A stretch of 64,000 nucleotides of DNA, taken from positions 62,001-126,000 of the forward strand of contig JAAYJQ010000017.1 of assembly GCA_012522855.1 (NCBI GenBank), read 5' to 3'. Position numbers and translations under genes: made by a program. Under the pieces are notes generated by a model. It did no database searches and was not told the origin of the DNA. It saw nothing but the letters and a program-made list of their open reading frames with translations. Each line of letters starts with the position of its first letter. The stretch's first letter is position 1. The DNA is from Bacteroidales bacterium. GTDB taxonomy: Bacteria; Bacteroidota; Bacteroidia; Bacteroidales; UBA932. This document shows positions 1 through 8,720 of this stretch, in pieces.

Positions 1-2457
1 GAACTGGGGCGTGCCGGACACATAGTGTTTCACGTTCTTTCCGTTCTCCGGATGGCTCATCCAGTAGGGAACCAGGATGTTGTCAAAAATGACTTCCGCG
101 CTGTTGTCAATTGTTGCCGTCATGGTCGGATTGGAGGTATAGATATAATCCCCGTACGCAATGGCGCCGATCAGGGACAAACCGCTCAAGGGGGTCGGTG
201 CCTCGAAACCGAGTTCCATCCCGACATGACGCTCATCGATGCCGCGCAGCGCGAAATTGCCGAAGGAGTTCTGCAGATCGTAGTAGACGCTCATCACATC
301 CGTCTGATCCTGGATCGTCGTGTAGAATCCGGTCAAGCGTAGGTTGTAACCACTGTTCGAATAGATGTAGTTGAGATCGGCCGAGAGCGACTTCACATTC
401 GAAAGATCCCGGATCAGGGTGTTCCGGGTTCGCGGCGCCACGAAAGCCTTATCGAAATAGGGAGCCTCGCTGGAGTAGCCCAGATCAGCGAATATCCGGT
501 GGCCACCCTCGATGGAATAACTCAGGTTGAGTTTCCCGGCATAGGTCAGGAAGTTCGCTTTCTCGGAGTTGCCGTAGGAGGTAATGGCCTTGCCCCCGGC
601 ATCGTAGGTCGTGATCACCTGGCCTTGGTAGGAGATCGGCTTTCCGTCGGCGTCCAAGCCGGGGAAGAGCCCCTTCCGTACCAGACCCTCCCGCCAGAAT
701 CCCGTATGCCCGACGCGTCCGCCCATCACAGCTTGAAAAGCGCCCCGGGTGAAACCGGCGGAGGCCCATCCCTCCTGTTTGAAAACGTGGGCGTAGTAAT
801 CGTAGCCGTATTTGCCGCCCTCGTGGATCCGCTGCGCCTCCCCGTGCCGGAGGAAGTAGTCAAGATCGTTCTGGATCATGGTCGCGGAAGAAGAGTAGTC
901 CCGTTCCGCGAACTGGTCGATGTTCAGGAAATAGTCTCCGCCGAGGAGGTCGTTCAGGACTTTGTAGTATTCAGTCCGGTTGACCTTGGCGTTCAAGCCT
1001 CCTTTCAAGGTCCAACGCGTGTCGGGCATCCACTTGAAATTCGCGGCGAAGTTGAGATCCCGCTGGTCGGTCCGCCGCTCCTCGAGTACATACTTCGAGC
1101 GGTTTCCGTATTCTTGCGGATTGCGCGCGTTCACATCGTACAGCCGGTCCCAGTTGATGTGGGCCGTCGTAGGATCACGGGTCTCCCACGCCTCCCGCGC
1201 CCACATGTATTTGGCGTAATTCTGCCGATTGTAGTCTTTGTTTTCCACATAGAAATAGCTCGGCAGGTTGCGGTAGTAATCCGGGCGCGGATCCGGCGCG
1301 TCGTACCAGTCAAGGGCCGTGTAGCCGTTCTTTCCACCTCTGAACAGGAGGGTCGCCGCCGCGCTGAACGTGTTGGACGGGGCAAAATCGTACTTCAGAA
1401 AGGTAACGGGCTCGAAAGTGATCCGGTTGCGCGCATTGCGGACCTTTCCGTTCTGATACCCCCAGTTGGAATTGTACATGTTGTCGCCCATCAGGTCATA
1501 GACCTCTTGCGTAGATCCGTTCTGAGCCCCGCGGGTACCGGGCGCCGCGAAGGAAACCAGGGCGAGACGGTGGCGATCGTTCCAGTTTTTCTCCACGCCG
1601 GCGTAATAGGCGAAGGAACGGTAGTAAACCCCCTGCACCCAATCGTTTCCGCCCAGCCGGGCAGAGGCGCTGAATGTATAAGACCAGCCTTTGTCGTTTT
1701 CAGGAACCGCGTAGGTCCCCATGATGCGGAGCCGGTAGAAGGCACTGTTGGTCAGCAGGCTGAAACGCGTGCCGGAACGCACCTTCGAGGGGGTCGCGAA
1801 GATGTTGACGAGGCCGTTGTAGCCGCCGATCCCGTAATCCGAGAGTTCCGAACCGATCGTAGCATCCTGGCTGCGAACGATTTCATTCAACCCGCTCCAG
1901 AGTGAATAAGGGGTGTATCCCGTCATGGCATCGTTCATCTTGACGCCCGCCAAGAACACATCCTGGGATTCGCTGGCATAGCCGCGCGCCTTGAAACGGA
2001 CGGAACTGAAGTTATAACTGGCCGTTTCGTTGAACACGTCATTCTGGCCGTAGAGGATCGTCGGTGTGTCGTCGTATCCCAGTCCGTCGAAGTCGAAGTC
2101 CGCGAAACTCGCATCATCCACTTCCTGAAGGGAAGCCGCCGGAGAGACGGAGATGTTGAACATATTTTTCACGTAGCCGTCATTCACGGTCACATTCACC
2201 CGAGTCTGCATAAAACCCGGCGCATCGATGACGAGGTCGTACATGCCGTCCGCCAAGGCATCGATCTGGAAATTTCCCTTCGCGTCCGAAGTCACCGTAC
2301 CGATCCGCGCGGCGCCGGAATAAAGCGTCAGGACCGCGTCGGCGACCGGCGACCGGTCGGACCGGTTGATCACGGTTCCCTTCACACCCCCTGTCTGCGC
2401 CGACAGGGCGAGGCAGAACAGGAGCGATAGAAGTGTCAAGGCTGTTTTTCTGGTCAT
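1..2457 (-). CDS. TonB-dependent receptor, carboxypeptidase-like N-terminal domain (3' end outside window)
   Basis: Outer-membrane TonB-dependent receptor. Reading the minus strand from ATG at 2457 gives 819 uninterrupted codons to the left edge, so the C-terminus is missing. Visible: signal peptide (about residues 1-20, ending LSAQ), a carboxypeptidase D regulatory-like beta-sandwich (about 22-105), a plug-like segment (about 130-230, with GGYNGLVNIF) and the start of an aromatic-rich beta-barrel. Such proteins move large ligands across the outer membrane with TonB energy. It starts 8 bases after the secreted nuclease gene at 2466-3539 and is probably co-transcribed with it. No SusD partner is present, so this is not a classical polysaccharide locus. 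The ligand is unknown; nucleic-acid breakdown products are an inference from the neighbours. Confidence 0.88.
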   Translation of the reverse strand, partial: MTRKTALTLLSLLFCLALSAQTGGVKGTVINRSDRSPVADAVLTLYSGAARIGTVTSDAKGNFQIDALADGMYDLVIDAPGFMQTRVNVTVNDGYVKNMFNISVSPAASLQEVDDASFADFDFDGLGYDDTPTILYGQNDVFNETASYNFSSVRFKARGYASESQDVFLAGVKMNDAMTGYTPYSLWSGLNEIVRSQDATIGSELSDYGIGGYNGLVNIFATPSKVRSGTRFSLLTNSAFYRLRIMGTYAVPENDKGWSYTFSASARLGGNDWVQGVYYRSFAYYAGVEKNWNDRHRLALVSFAAPGTRGAQNGSTQEVYDLMGDNMYNSNWGYQNGKVRNARNRITFEPVTFLKYDFAPSNTFSAAATLLFRGGKNGYTALDWYDAPDPRPDYYRNLPSYFYVENKDYNRQNYAKYMWAREAWETRDPTTAHINWDRLYDVNARNPQEYGNRSKYVLEERRTDQRDLNFAANFKWMPDTRWTLKGGLNAKVNRTEYYKVLNDLLGGDYFLNIDQFAERDYSSSATMIQNDLDYFLRHGEAQRIHEGGKYGYDYYAHVFKQEGWASAGFTRGAFQAVMGGRVGHTGFWREGLVRKGLFPGLDADGKPISYQGQVITTYDAGGKAITSYGNSEKANFLTYAGKLNLSYSIEGGHRIFADLGYSSEAPYFDKAFVAPRTRNTLIRDLSNVKSLSADLNYIYSNSGYNLRLTGFYTTIQDQTDVMSVYYDLQNSFGNFALRGIDERHVGMELGFEAPTPLSGLSLIGAIAYGDYIYTSNPTMTATIDNSAEVIFDNILVPYWMSHPENGKNVKHYVSGTPQF

Positions 2458-2465
2458 ACTGAATA

Positions 2466-3539
2466 TTATTGATTCGAAACGACGATGTACGTCGGGTAAT
2501 GGTCGCTGTATCCGTTGATGAAAGCCCCGTTGGAGAACGTCCGTTTCGGCTGGTCCTTGTACGGGCCGTCCTGATGAATCATGAAAGGCTTGTTAAAAAT
2601 CCGGGCATAGAATTTCTTCGCCACGAAGGGTATCACCTTGAGGGTTCCGGCAGGCGCGTCCGCCAGCGCCTTGTTCACGAGGATGATGTCGAACACGTTC
2701 CACGATCCCTGGTAGGCCAGTGTTCCGTAACCTGCCTTCAGCATGGCGATGAAAGGAGAGAAGAAATCGTATTCCCCGAGTTCCGCAATGGTTTCCCGGG
2801 CGCGCAGGTACGTCACCTGGCTTTCATCGGTCGGATCGTCGTTCATGTCGCCCATCACCACGATTTTGATCCCCGGAAACCGCTTCATCAATTCCACCGC
2901 ATGCTCGTGGATGATTTCCGCGCCACGTCCGCGCAGGTCCCCGCCCTTTCCTCCAATGCGGGACGGCAGGTGGGCTACATAGACCGCGAACATCTCCCCG
3001 TCGAGCGTGCCCCGAACCATCAGAACATCCCGGGTCCGGAAATCGGCCTGCCCCAGGGAGTCCAGTTCGAAGGTGATGGTCGAGGAACGGAAATCGAAGG
3101 GAATAGACTGGCTTTCGATGACCTTGAACTGGTCTGGACGGTAGAGGAGGGCGACATCGACACCGCGGCGATCCGGCCCGTCGTAATGGACGATCTGGAA
3201 ATTCGCAGCGGCGATTTCGGGCTGGCTGACCAGGTCTTCCAGCACATGGCGGTTCTCGATCTCACATACTCCCAGCAGGGTGTGCCACACTTTGTTGTCT
3301 TCCTTCATGGCCTGGATGACCGTGGCCATGTTGCGCAGTTTCTTCTGATACTTGACCTCTGTCCACTGATTCGCGCCGTCCGGAAGGAACTCGTAATCGT
3401 TCTTGCCTTCGTCATGATACGTGTCGAACAGATTCTCCATGTTGTAGAACCCGATGACATAGCCCTTCACGCGCTTCTGGGCACCAAGACTCGGTGCCAG
3501 AAAAAGGAGAGCCAAAAATAAGGCGACTATTTTTCTCAT
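2466..3539 (-). CDS. Secreted endonuclease/exonuclease/phosphatase (EEP) family protein
   Basis: Predicted secreted hydrolase of the EEP (DNase I-like) superfamily, 357 aa. A signal peptide covers residues 1-21 (ends SLGAQ). Family motifs are intact: FYNMENLFD near residue 31 (metal-binding Asn/Glu), GDMNDDP in the middle, and GYSDHYP near the C-terminus (catalytic SDH). I chose ATG at 3539 because the signal peptide begins there; an in-frame TTG lies 24 bases upstream at 3563. It sits between a NUC-family nuclease lipoprotein (upstream, 33-base gap) and a TonB receptor (downstream, 8-base gap), so an export/uptake operon is likely. The substrate could be DNA, RNA or another phosphodiester; the sequence alone does not decide. 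Confidence 0.9.
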   Translation of the reverse strand: MRKIVALFLALLFLAPSLGAQKRVKGYVIGFYNMENLFDTYHDEGKNDYEFLPDGANQWTEVKYQKKLRNMATVIQAMKEDNKVWHTLLGVCEIENRHVLEDLVSQPEIAAANFQIVHYDGPDRRGVDVALLYRPDQFKVIESQSIPFDFRSSTITFELDSLGQADFRTRDVLMVRGTLDGEMFAVYVAHLPSRIGGKGGDLRGRGAEIIHEHAVELMKRFPGIKIVVMGDMNDDPTDESQVTYLRARETIAELGEYDFFSPFIAMLKAGYGTLAYQGSWNVFDIILVNKALADAPAGTLKVIPFVAKKFYARIFNKPFMIHQDGPYKDQPKRTFSNGAFINGYSDHYPTYIVVSNQ

Positions 3540-3572
3540 AATGTTGGTTATGTTATGCTTCAAGTCGGTAGG

Positions 3573-4754
3573 TTACCACCACCAGGACACAGTTTGCGGA
3601 TTCTCCGCCTCCACCTGGTCGGCCTTCTCTTTCCCGATTGCATCAGGCAAATTTACAAAGAAATTCATTCCCAATTTCTTTTCAAGGTCGTCAATTGACA
3701 TCGCGAAGTTTTTCAAGGATTCCGATGGGCTGTGGTTCACGTCGTCGAAGCAGACCGCGCAGCCGGCATAACCGCCGGCACCGAAGCCGGAGGAACCCAA
3801 TGTCTTGCACAAGACCGCTTTGTAGTAGCCCTGCGGAACTGCCACATGCTTTCCGTCATCATCCAGGACATAATAGCCGGTGTCTCCGAAACAGCCGGTC
3901 GTAACATAGACCGTATCCGCTTTGTTCGCCCAACTCCGCACAGCCATTTCCAGGTTTGCCCATATTCCTCCGTTGAAATCATTGTCCTGCGGAGTGATGT
4001 TCGTCCCGTAGAACGTAGAGGAATTGGCGGCGAAGGAGAAAAGCCTATCGGCGGAAGGAAGCTGGTGTCCGCGTGAATACCATCCCGCGTTCCCCTTGTC
4101 GAAGCCCGTCAGCGTAACGGACTGTTTTTCGCGGGGCAGGAGGGGATCCAGCGCCCAGTTGTCCGTTCTGGACGTCCCTTTGCGCGCATAGGCGGGAATC
4201 ATCGGGTAGGCCACCCAGGAGGCGATCAGTTTATCGTAATTCCAGTCGTATGAATAGTTCCGCACGCTTTTTCCTTCGAAATCCATCCGGTGGGAAAAGA
4301 ATTCCAGTCCGTCCCCCGCCAAGGTCTCAGGCAGCTCCAGCCACTTGACCGGCGCGACATCCGCGCCGGCGATGGGGCCGGGATCCGAAGGCGTGGATGA
4401 GGAACCGTCCTGGGAAAATTCAACGGAAACTTCTCCGTTCCGGGCAACCAGGGTGAGCACGACCCGTCGGGAGGCAGGATCTCGATTCTCTTCATATTGC
4501 AGCACGACGGACACGCTTCCGCTACCGTAATCCGGAGAAACGGTAGCCCAGGTTCCTTCGGAAATCGAGATCGTCCAGTCCCCTGAAGCCGTGACATCCA
4601 GGAACTGGCTGCCCGCCTTATTCGGCGCCGGATTGGTTCGCACATGCAGGGCAGGGGGAACAGCCGGCTGCTCTTCGCCGTTACCGCAGGAAACTGCCAG
4701 CGCCGACACCAAGGCCAGCGCTGACAACAGAGGGAGTCTTGCGAAGGGCTTCAT
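3573..4754 (-). CDS. BACON-domain lipoprotein with DNA/RNA non-specific endonuclease (NUC) domain
   Basis: Surface or periplasmic lipoprotein nuclease, 393 aa. The lipobox cysteine is C23 (LAVSC). A BACON beta-sandwich spans about 40-115, followed by a Pro/Ser linker and a NUC domain (about 140-385). The beta-beta-alpha-metal signature is YSRGHQLPSADR with His230 as the expected general base (the usual DRGH reads SRGH here), and ITPQDNDFNGG near 253-263 carries the metal-binding Asn. This family cuts single- and double-stranded DNA and RNA without sequence preference. It lies 18 bases downstream of the 745-aa BACON/OB lipoprotein and upstream of the EEP nuclease, all on one strand. The D-to-S change before RGH is a small oddity; activity is expected but not shown. 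Confidence 0.9.
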   Translation of the reverse strand: MKPFARLPLLSALALVSALAVSCGNGEEQPAVPPALHVRTNPAPNKAGSQFLDVTASGDWTISISEGTWATVSPDYGSGSVSVVLQYEENRDPASRRVVLTLVARNGEVSVEFSQDGSSSTPSDPGPIAGADVAPVKWLELPETLAGDGLEFFSHRMDFEGKSVRNYSYDWNYDKLIASWVAYPMIPAYARKGTSRTDNWALDPLLPREKQSVTLTGFDKGNAGWYSRGHQLPSADRLFSFAANSSTFYGTNITPQDNDFNGGIWANLEMAVRSWANKADTVYVTTGCFGDTGYYVLDDDGKHVAVPQGYYKAVLCKTLGSSGFGAGGYAGCAVCFDDVNHSPSESLKNFAMSIDDLEKKLGMNFFVNLPDAIGKEKADQVEAENPQTVSWWW

Positions 4755-4772
4755 TACGGGAAGACCGGCTGC

Positions 4773-7010
4773 TTATTCCGTGTTGGCGTTGATCCCGAAG
4801 AGGATGACGCGGTAGTCAGGGGCTACCGTACGCACCGTCACGTCCATATCGGAAGGCAGGACAGCATCAAAGACGACTTCGTAATAATCCGCGTCTGATA
4901 CTTCGACCAGATTGAAGGTTGGATTACCCGCCGCGCCTACGTTGGAGATCGCGTCAATTGTCTTCAATACGTCGTCGCCGGCTACAACTTCCAGTTTGCC
5001 CTTCTTCGCATTCCAGGCGACAACATACGCCCCGAACCGTTTGGTGCCGGCAGGCAGATTCACCGTCGCGTTTCCAACTACGGAACCCGTACCCAACTTC
5101 AAGGCATAATATTTTTCCGCATCTCCGTTTACGGTCACATCGTTGTTGTAGGCCTTGTCGCCAAGCGTAATCTTGTCTTGAAGGTTGGAAGTAAGGGCGT
5201 GCGACAATGCCCCGCCCGACTTCTTCTGGGTAATGGTGACGATCGCAGCGTCCACGCCCGTCCCTGCCACAGTGATTTGGATGATCACGTCGTCGGTCGC
5301 GCTGGTATTGGCGGGGAAGGTCGCGGTCACAGCAGCGTCGCCGTTGCCGGAATTCTTATCGAAGGTCACACCTGCCGCATCCGTCGTCACGGTCCAATCG
5401 ACGTTGGAGGAAATGTTGAAGGTCGCGCTCGTAGCGGTCGCCTCTACCGTAATGGCAGACATGTCAACCCCGAGGAAGGCGCCCTGGGGCTCTTCAATCT
5501 TCGTCATCATGATGTTGACATACTTGCCGTCGGTACCGGAGAATCCGACGAAATAACCGGTCACCGTCACCACCTTTCCGTTGAGGTCAGCGGACACGGC
5601 ACCGTCCAGCGGATACTGGATGCTGCCTTGTTTGGTCGCGCCATTCACGATGAGATTGTAATAAGAACCGGAGATGGAAAGCGTTCCCGTGAGAGAAACA
5701 TATTCGGGTGTGGCGGCAGCATAAGAATCGAGCTCCGACGTAATGTCTTTGACTGCAGGATGGGTAATTGCGTTGCCGGTCGTGCCGGGGGTGAGTTCGG
5801 GATCCGTGATCTGCTTCAGGCCGCCGTATTCACCGACAATCCCCTTCACGGTGATCTTGTCGCCGATGTTGGCATCCACGCCGTTTTTGTTGAACACCGA
5901 AATGAAGCCCGTTTCGTCCCCGACCACGATGCCCAATTTGTACTTCGCGTACACGAGAACGTTCTCCAAGATGACGGCCTTGCCCGCGGCGGTCTCGTTC
6001 GCCCCGGCCACGGTCACTTTGGTGGCAGGCAGTTCACCCCCCAGCGCAGGTACTTCCACGCCCTTGGTGAAATCAACTGCTGTCCCGGCAGAGGTTGCAA
6101 GTTCCAGCAAGAGATCGTCCAGTCTGTGCGCGCTTGCAAGATCGGAAAAGATACCGAGGTGGAGTTTCGATGTCCCCGCAGGAACGGTAAAGGTCGTGGA
6201 AGCGAGGTCCCAGCGCCCGTTTTTGTATGCGCCGGGGAACTTGTAGCTGAGTTCCACCCACTTGGTGCCGTCAGCGCTTACGTACACGTGGAATTCGGAA
6301 GGATTGAAGGTGTTGTCGGCATCCTTCACGTATCTTTCCGTGCCGAAAGAAAGGGTGAAGTTCCTGTTGCCGGAAGGCAGGACAATTCCGCCGACTTTGA
6401 AATGGTTATTCCTCCCGAAAAACAGATTGTTCGTACCGGAACCCGGATAGTCGGAATAGGAGCCGTTGGAATTGCTGTTGTTCCGCGCCGTCACGTTGGC
6501 GAAGGCATATTCGACCGCTGCGGCGCCCGTCCCCGTCTGATTTTTCCAACCATCGAACTGGTCGAGCATCGGCCAATACTTGCCGTCCGTTCCATAGGTT
6601 TGCGTAGCGGCTTCTTTGTCGAAATCATTCTTGTAAACGATCAAGTCTTCAGCGGATCCCATGCCATTCTGCGTGACCGCCAGGCTCTTGGAGTCGAATC
6701 CGATGTCGAATTTCACGGAGCCCTCCCGATCGAGACCGGTATTCTCGAGCACCGAAATCGTAACGGTCTGAGCATCCTTGGATGCTTTTCCTGAAGTCGG
6801 GCTGACGGAGATCCAATCCGCGTCGGTCGTGGCGTTCCAGTCGCGGGAGGCCGTGACCTTCAACGTCTGGGATGCGGCCGCTTTTTCAAAGGCGAGCGAG
6901 CCGGGAGCAATGGAAAGAGAAGGAGGACTGATCGGCTCATCTTTCGGTTTGCAGGAGACAAACAGTCCCGCAACCGCAGCAAAGGTTAGAAGAAGGCATC
7001 TTGCTTTCAT
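4773..7010 (-). CDS. BACON/OB-fold lipoprotein (745 aa), putative nucleic-acid-binding surface protein
   Basis: Large lipoprotein with lipobox LFVSC (Cys20). Order of parts: BACON domain (about 33-117, typical DWNATTDADWISVSPTSG), a beta-rich jelly-roll/anchor-like segment (about 120-310), an OB-fold-like segment (about 330-500, GDKITVKGIVGEYGGLKQI), a second BACON domain (about 510-600) and a C-terminal beta domain. OB folds of this sort accompany secreted nucleases in Bacteroidota (YhcR/DUF5689-like; family name uncertain). It is the first gene of the four-gene run lipoprotein-NUC-EEP-TonB receptor. The likely role is capture of substrate on the cell surface; this is inferred from domains and neighbours. 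A dyad at 7071-7086 lies upstream. Confidence 0.8.
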   Translation of the reverse strand: MKARCLLLTFAAVAGLFVSCKPKDEPISPPSLSIAPGSLAFEKAAASQTLKVTASRDWNATTDADWISVSPTSGKASKDAQTVTISVLENTGLDREGSVKFDIGFDSKSLAVTQNGMGSAEDLIVYKNDFDKEAATQTYGTDGKYWPMLDQFDGWKNQTGTGAAAVEYAFANVTARNNSNSNGSYSDYPGSGTNNLFFGRNNHFKVGGIVLPSGNRNFTLSFGTERYVKDADNTFNPSEFHVYVSADGTKWVELSYKFPGAYKNGRWDLASTTFTVPAGTSKLHLGIFSDLASAHRLDDLLLELATSAGTAVDFTKGVEVPALGGELPATKVTVAGANETAAGKAVILENVLVYAKYKLGIVVGDETGFISVFNKNGVDANIGDKITVKGIVGEYGGLKQITDPELTPGTTGNAITHPAVKDITSELDSYAAATPEYVSLTGTLSISGSYYNLIVNGATKQGSIQYPLDGAVSADLNGKVVTVTGYFVGFSGTDGKYVNIMMTKIEEPQGAFLGVDMSAITVEATATSATFNISSNVDWTVTTDAAGVTFDKNSGNGDAAVTATFPANTSATDDVIIQITVAGTGVDAAIVTITQKKSGGALSHALTSNLQDKITLGDKAYNNDVTVNGDAEKYYALKLGTGSVVGNATVNLPAGTKRFGAYVVAWNAKKGKLEVVAGDDVLKTIDAISNVGAAGNPTFNLVEVSDADYYEVVFDAVLPSDMDVTVRTVAPDYRVILFGINANTE

Positions 7011-7070
7011 GTCTGGATATCTTTCAAGTTAAAAGTAATGTTATCGTGTTGCTTTCAAAGAGTTACTGGG

Positions 7071-7086
7071 TTTGTAAAATTACAAA
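7071..7086. promoter_or_regulatory. Short inverted repeat upstream of the BACON/OB lipoprotein gene
   Basis: Arms tttgtaa (7071-7077) and ttacaaa (7080-7086) with a 2-base spacer, about 60 bases before the ATG at 7010 in the 156-base gap after hepT. It may be an operator or a small hairpin; nothing in the sequence names the protein that would bind it. I see no convincing TAnnTTTG box for this gene. Confidence 0.35.
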
Positions 7087-7166
7087 AGAATATGTGCTTT
7101 TCCAAAATAAAGCCAAGAAAAGAAACACGGTACCTTTCCGCACAGAATTTCAGACCTCAAGCGATA

Positions 7167-7520
7167 TCAGACCGGCTCGAAATCTTCCAAATATTCCAGT
7201 ATATCTTCGCGCAACGGGCGCAGATCGTTCTGCAAAACATGCCATACCTCAGCGGGCGAGATTTGGTAATAGCCATGTACCAGCATATGTCTCATTCCGG
7301 TGATCGATCGCCAATCCGTTGAATCATGCTTCCGCTTGAACGCATCCGTCAACATGTAGGCGGCTTCACCAATAATCTCGATGTTCTTGACAATCGCATA
7401 GTATTCCACAGTTTCTTTTTTCAGATCCGCCTCCTTCATCCCTTCTGAGAATCGAATCGCATTATCGATCGCTTTGAGAATATGTTCAAGTCGTCCCAGA
7501 TCTCTTAATTCCTCTTTCAT
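7167..7520 (-). CDS. HepT-like ribonuclease toxin (HEPN, DUF86)
   Basis: 117-aa all-helical HEPN protein, the toxin of type VII MNT/HepT toxin-antitoxin pairs. The active-site motif RX4HXY is complete: R77, H82, Y84 in MRHMLVHGYY. In characterised pairs the MNT partner silences HepT by AMPylating this tyrosine. The start ATG at 7520 lies inside the end of the upstream antitoxin gene (35-base overlap), the tight coupling typical of such pairs. Length and helix pattern match the family. What is unusual is the partner, which carries an extra N-terminal winged-helix domain. Confidence 0.9.
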   Translation of the reverse strand: MKEELRDLGRLEHILKAIDNAIRFSEGMKEADLKKETVEYYAIVKNIEIIGEAAYMLTDAFKRKHDSTDWRSITGMRHMLVHGYYQISPAEVWHVLQNDLRPLREDILEYLEDFEPV

Positions 7521-8475
7521 AGATTACATATTTATCTTCGTTTGCATTTTTAACGGCAAAAGGCAGAAGCATCCTGTTTTCTACAAGGTCCACTTCTCGC
7601 GCAACCCGATCTTGTATTGCCAACATCATCCTAGAATGATCCAGCAAACTGACTTGCGCCTGCTCCTCGTAATCCACCAGCAGGTCTATATCGCTGTCGG
7701 GCCGCTCCTCGCCGCGGGCATAGGAGCCGAAAAGCCAGGCACGGACGATCGGCTGCGTGGCAAGATAATCCTGAATCAACGAAATCGTCCGGATCCGCTC
7801 TTCGTTAAGCGACCCGACGAAACGGGAAACTTCCGGCAGCAGACCGCGACGGCCGGCATAGCGCAGCAGCCGACTCCGGTTGACGGAATGAACCTCGAAC
7901 GCGCGCTGGAAAATCCTGCGAAGATCCGCGTCTGAGCAGGAAAGCAGATCCCTGTCAGCCACGGTATCAACCAGTGACTTTTCAAGGGAAGGCACGAGAA
8001 GGCCATCCTGCTCCAGAAGCGGCGCCTCCGAAATCAGCGGCTTGACAAGAATATGATCGCGCAACGGAATCCGAGACGCCTGGGCCTGACGGGAAGAAAA
8101 GACCCGATGAAACCTTCCGGAAAGGAATTCTACAAATTCGTCAACGCGTGCCTTTTCGGTTTCAACCCAATAATTGTCCCCTCTTGCAGCAACAGAGAAA
8201 GAAATGCCGACGAATTGGCCTGCCAGTGCTCGGTTGATTTCCAGCATTTTGGGAGGAATGTCTAAACGGTACGGAAGTTTGGATCCTTTTGCATATCGCC
8301 CCCTCCCTGTCCGGGAAAGGACACCGCTTTCGACCAGCGCGCGAATCCGGGAATAGACCGTCTGGGCTGGCGCTCCTGGCATCACCGCCGCGAAATCCTT
8401 GACCACATACGCCTCCTTTTTCTGAAGCAGTCGCGCGACCGCCTCGTCATATTGTCGTGTCTTCTTCGTCTTCAT
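7486..8475 (-). CDS. Fusion antitoxin: AbiEi-like winged-helix domain plus MNT nucleotidyltransferase
   Basis: 329 aa from ATG at 8475 (an upstream in-frame start at 8532 would place coding sequence over the operator and promoter, so I reject it). The N-terminal part (about 1-75) is a winged-helix DNA-binding domain of the kind found in AbiEi antitoxins (AVMPGAPAQTVYSRIRALV, then GRGRYAKG). A middle alpha/beta region (about 80-215) matches what accompanies such domains in AbiEi/DUF6577-like proteins. The C-terminus (about 225-325) is a minimal nucleotidyltransferase with the full GSx10DxD motif at about 250-264 (GSYARGEERPDSDID). MNT antitoxins AMPylate HepT. The fusion suggests one protein represses the operon and modifies the toxin. 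The gene overlaps hepT by 35 bases and sits behind a perfect 15-base inverted repeat. Confidence 0.85.
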   Translation of the reverse strand: MKTKKTRQYDEAVARLLQKKEAYVVKDFAAVMPGAPAQTVYSRIRALVESGVLSRTGRGRYAKGSKLPYRLDIPPKMLEINRALAGQFVGISFSVAARGDNYWVETEKARVDEFVEFLSGRFHRVFSSRQAQASRIPLRDHILVKPLISEAPLLEQDGLLVPSLEKSLVDTVADRDLLSCSDADLRRIFQRAFEVHSVNRSRLLRYAGRRGLLPEVSRFVGSLNEERIRTISLIQDYLATQPIVRAWLFGSYARGEERPDSDIDLLVDYEEQAQVSLLDHSRMMLAIQDRVAREVDLVENRMLLPFAVKNANEDKYVIYERGIKRSGTT

Positions 8476-8479
8476 ATTG

Positions 8480-8487
8480 CAAATATA
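8480..8487 (-). promoter_or_regulatory. -7 promoter element of the wHTH-MNT/hepT operon
   Basis: Minus strand reads TATATTTG, matching the Bacteroidota -7 consensus TAnnTTTG. Its last base is five positions from the ATG at 8475, so the transcript would start at or next to the start codon, that is, leaderless or nearly so. Confidence 0.65.
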
Positions 8488-8489
8488 TA

Positions 8490-8527
8490 AATAATTCGGC
8501 AATAAATAGAAATATTGCCGAATTATT
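8490..8527. promoter_or_regulatory. Perfect 15-bp inverted repeat, probable autoregulatory operator
   Basis: Arms 8490-8504 and 8513-8527 are exact reverse complements (core attcggcaat / attgccgaat) around an 8-base spacer. The dyad covers the region just upstream of the -7 box, where the -33 element should lie, so binding would block RNA polymerase. The adjacent gene encodes a winged-helix DNA-binding domain, so autorepression is the natural reading. Confidence 0.7.
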
Positions 8528-8668
8528 ATCAATGCGCATCGCCGGCATCTATGCTGCGCGTGGCATGTAGAACTTTGATAATAAGGACATTAGGTCAAAC
8601 AACCCGGGCGATTTTGCCCTGGTTCTTTGACGGATATGATTGAAGCCGAGAAACTTGCACGCCACAAT

Positions 8669-8697
8669 AAAAAGGCCGGCCAAAATTTGGCCGGCCG
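8669..8697 (-). terminator. Rho-independent terminator after the BACON/OB lipoprotein gene
   Basis: GC-rich hairpin: GGCCGGCC at 8674-8681 and again at 8689-8696, around an A/T loop (aaaattt). On the minus strand it is followed by a T run (tttttattg), as expected for the end of the 13657-8721 transcript. It separates that unit from the toxin-antitoxin operon. Confidence 0.75.
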
Positions 8698-8720
8698 CTG
8701 AAACGCAATGTCGATCGGAA

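Noticed and set aside
499..1905. 468-codon open frame on the plus strand
   Set aside because: Lies opposite the TonB receptor, whose minus-strand translation has clear family features; this frame has none. It arises from GC-rich codon use.
5178..6794. 538-codon open frame on the plus strand
   Set aside because: Antisense to the 745-aa BACON/OB lipoprotein, which has a signal peptide and domains; the antisense product has no recognisable features.
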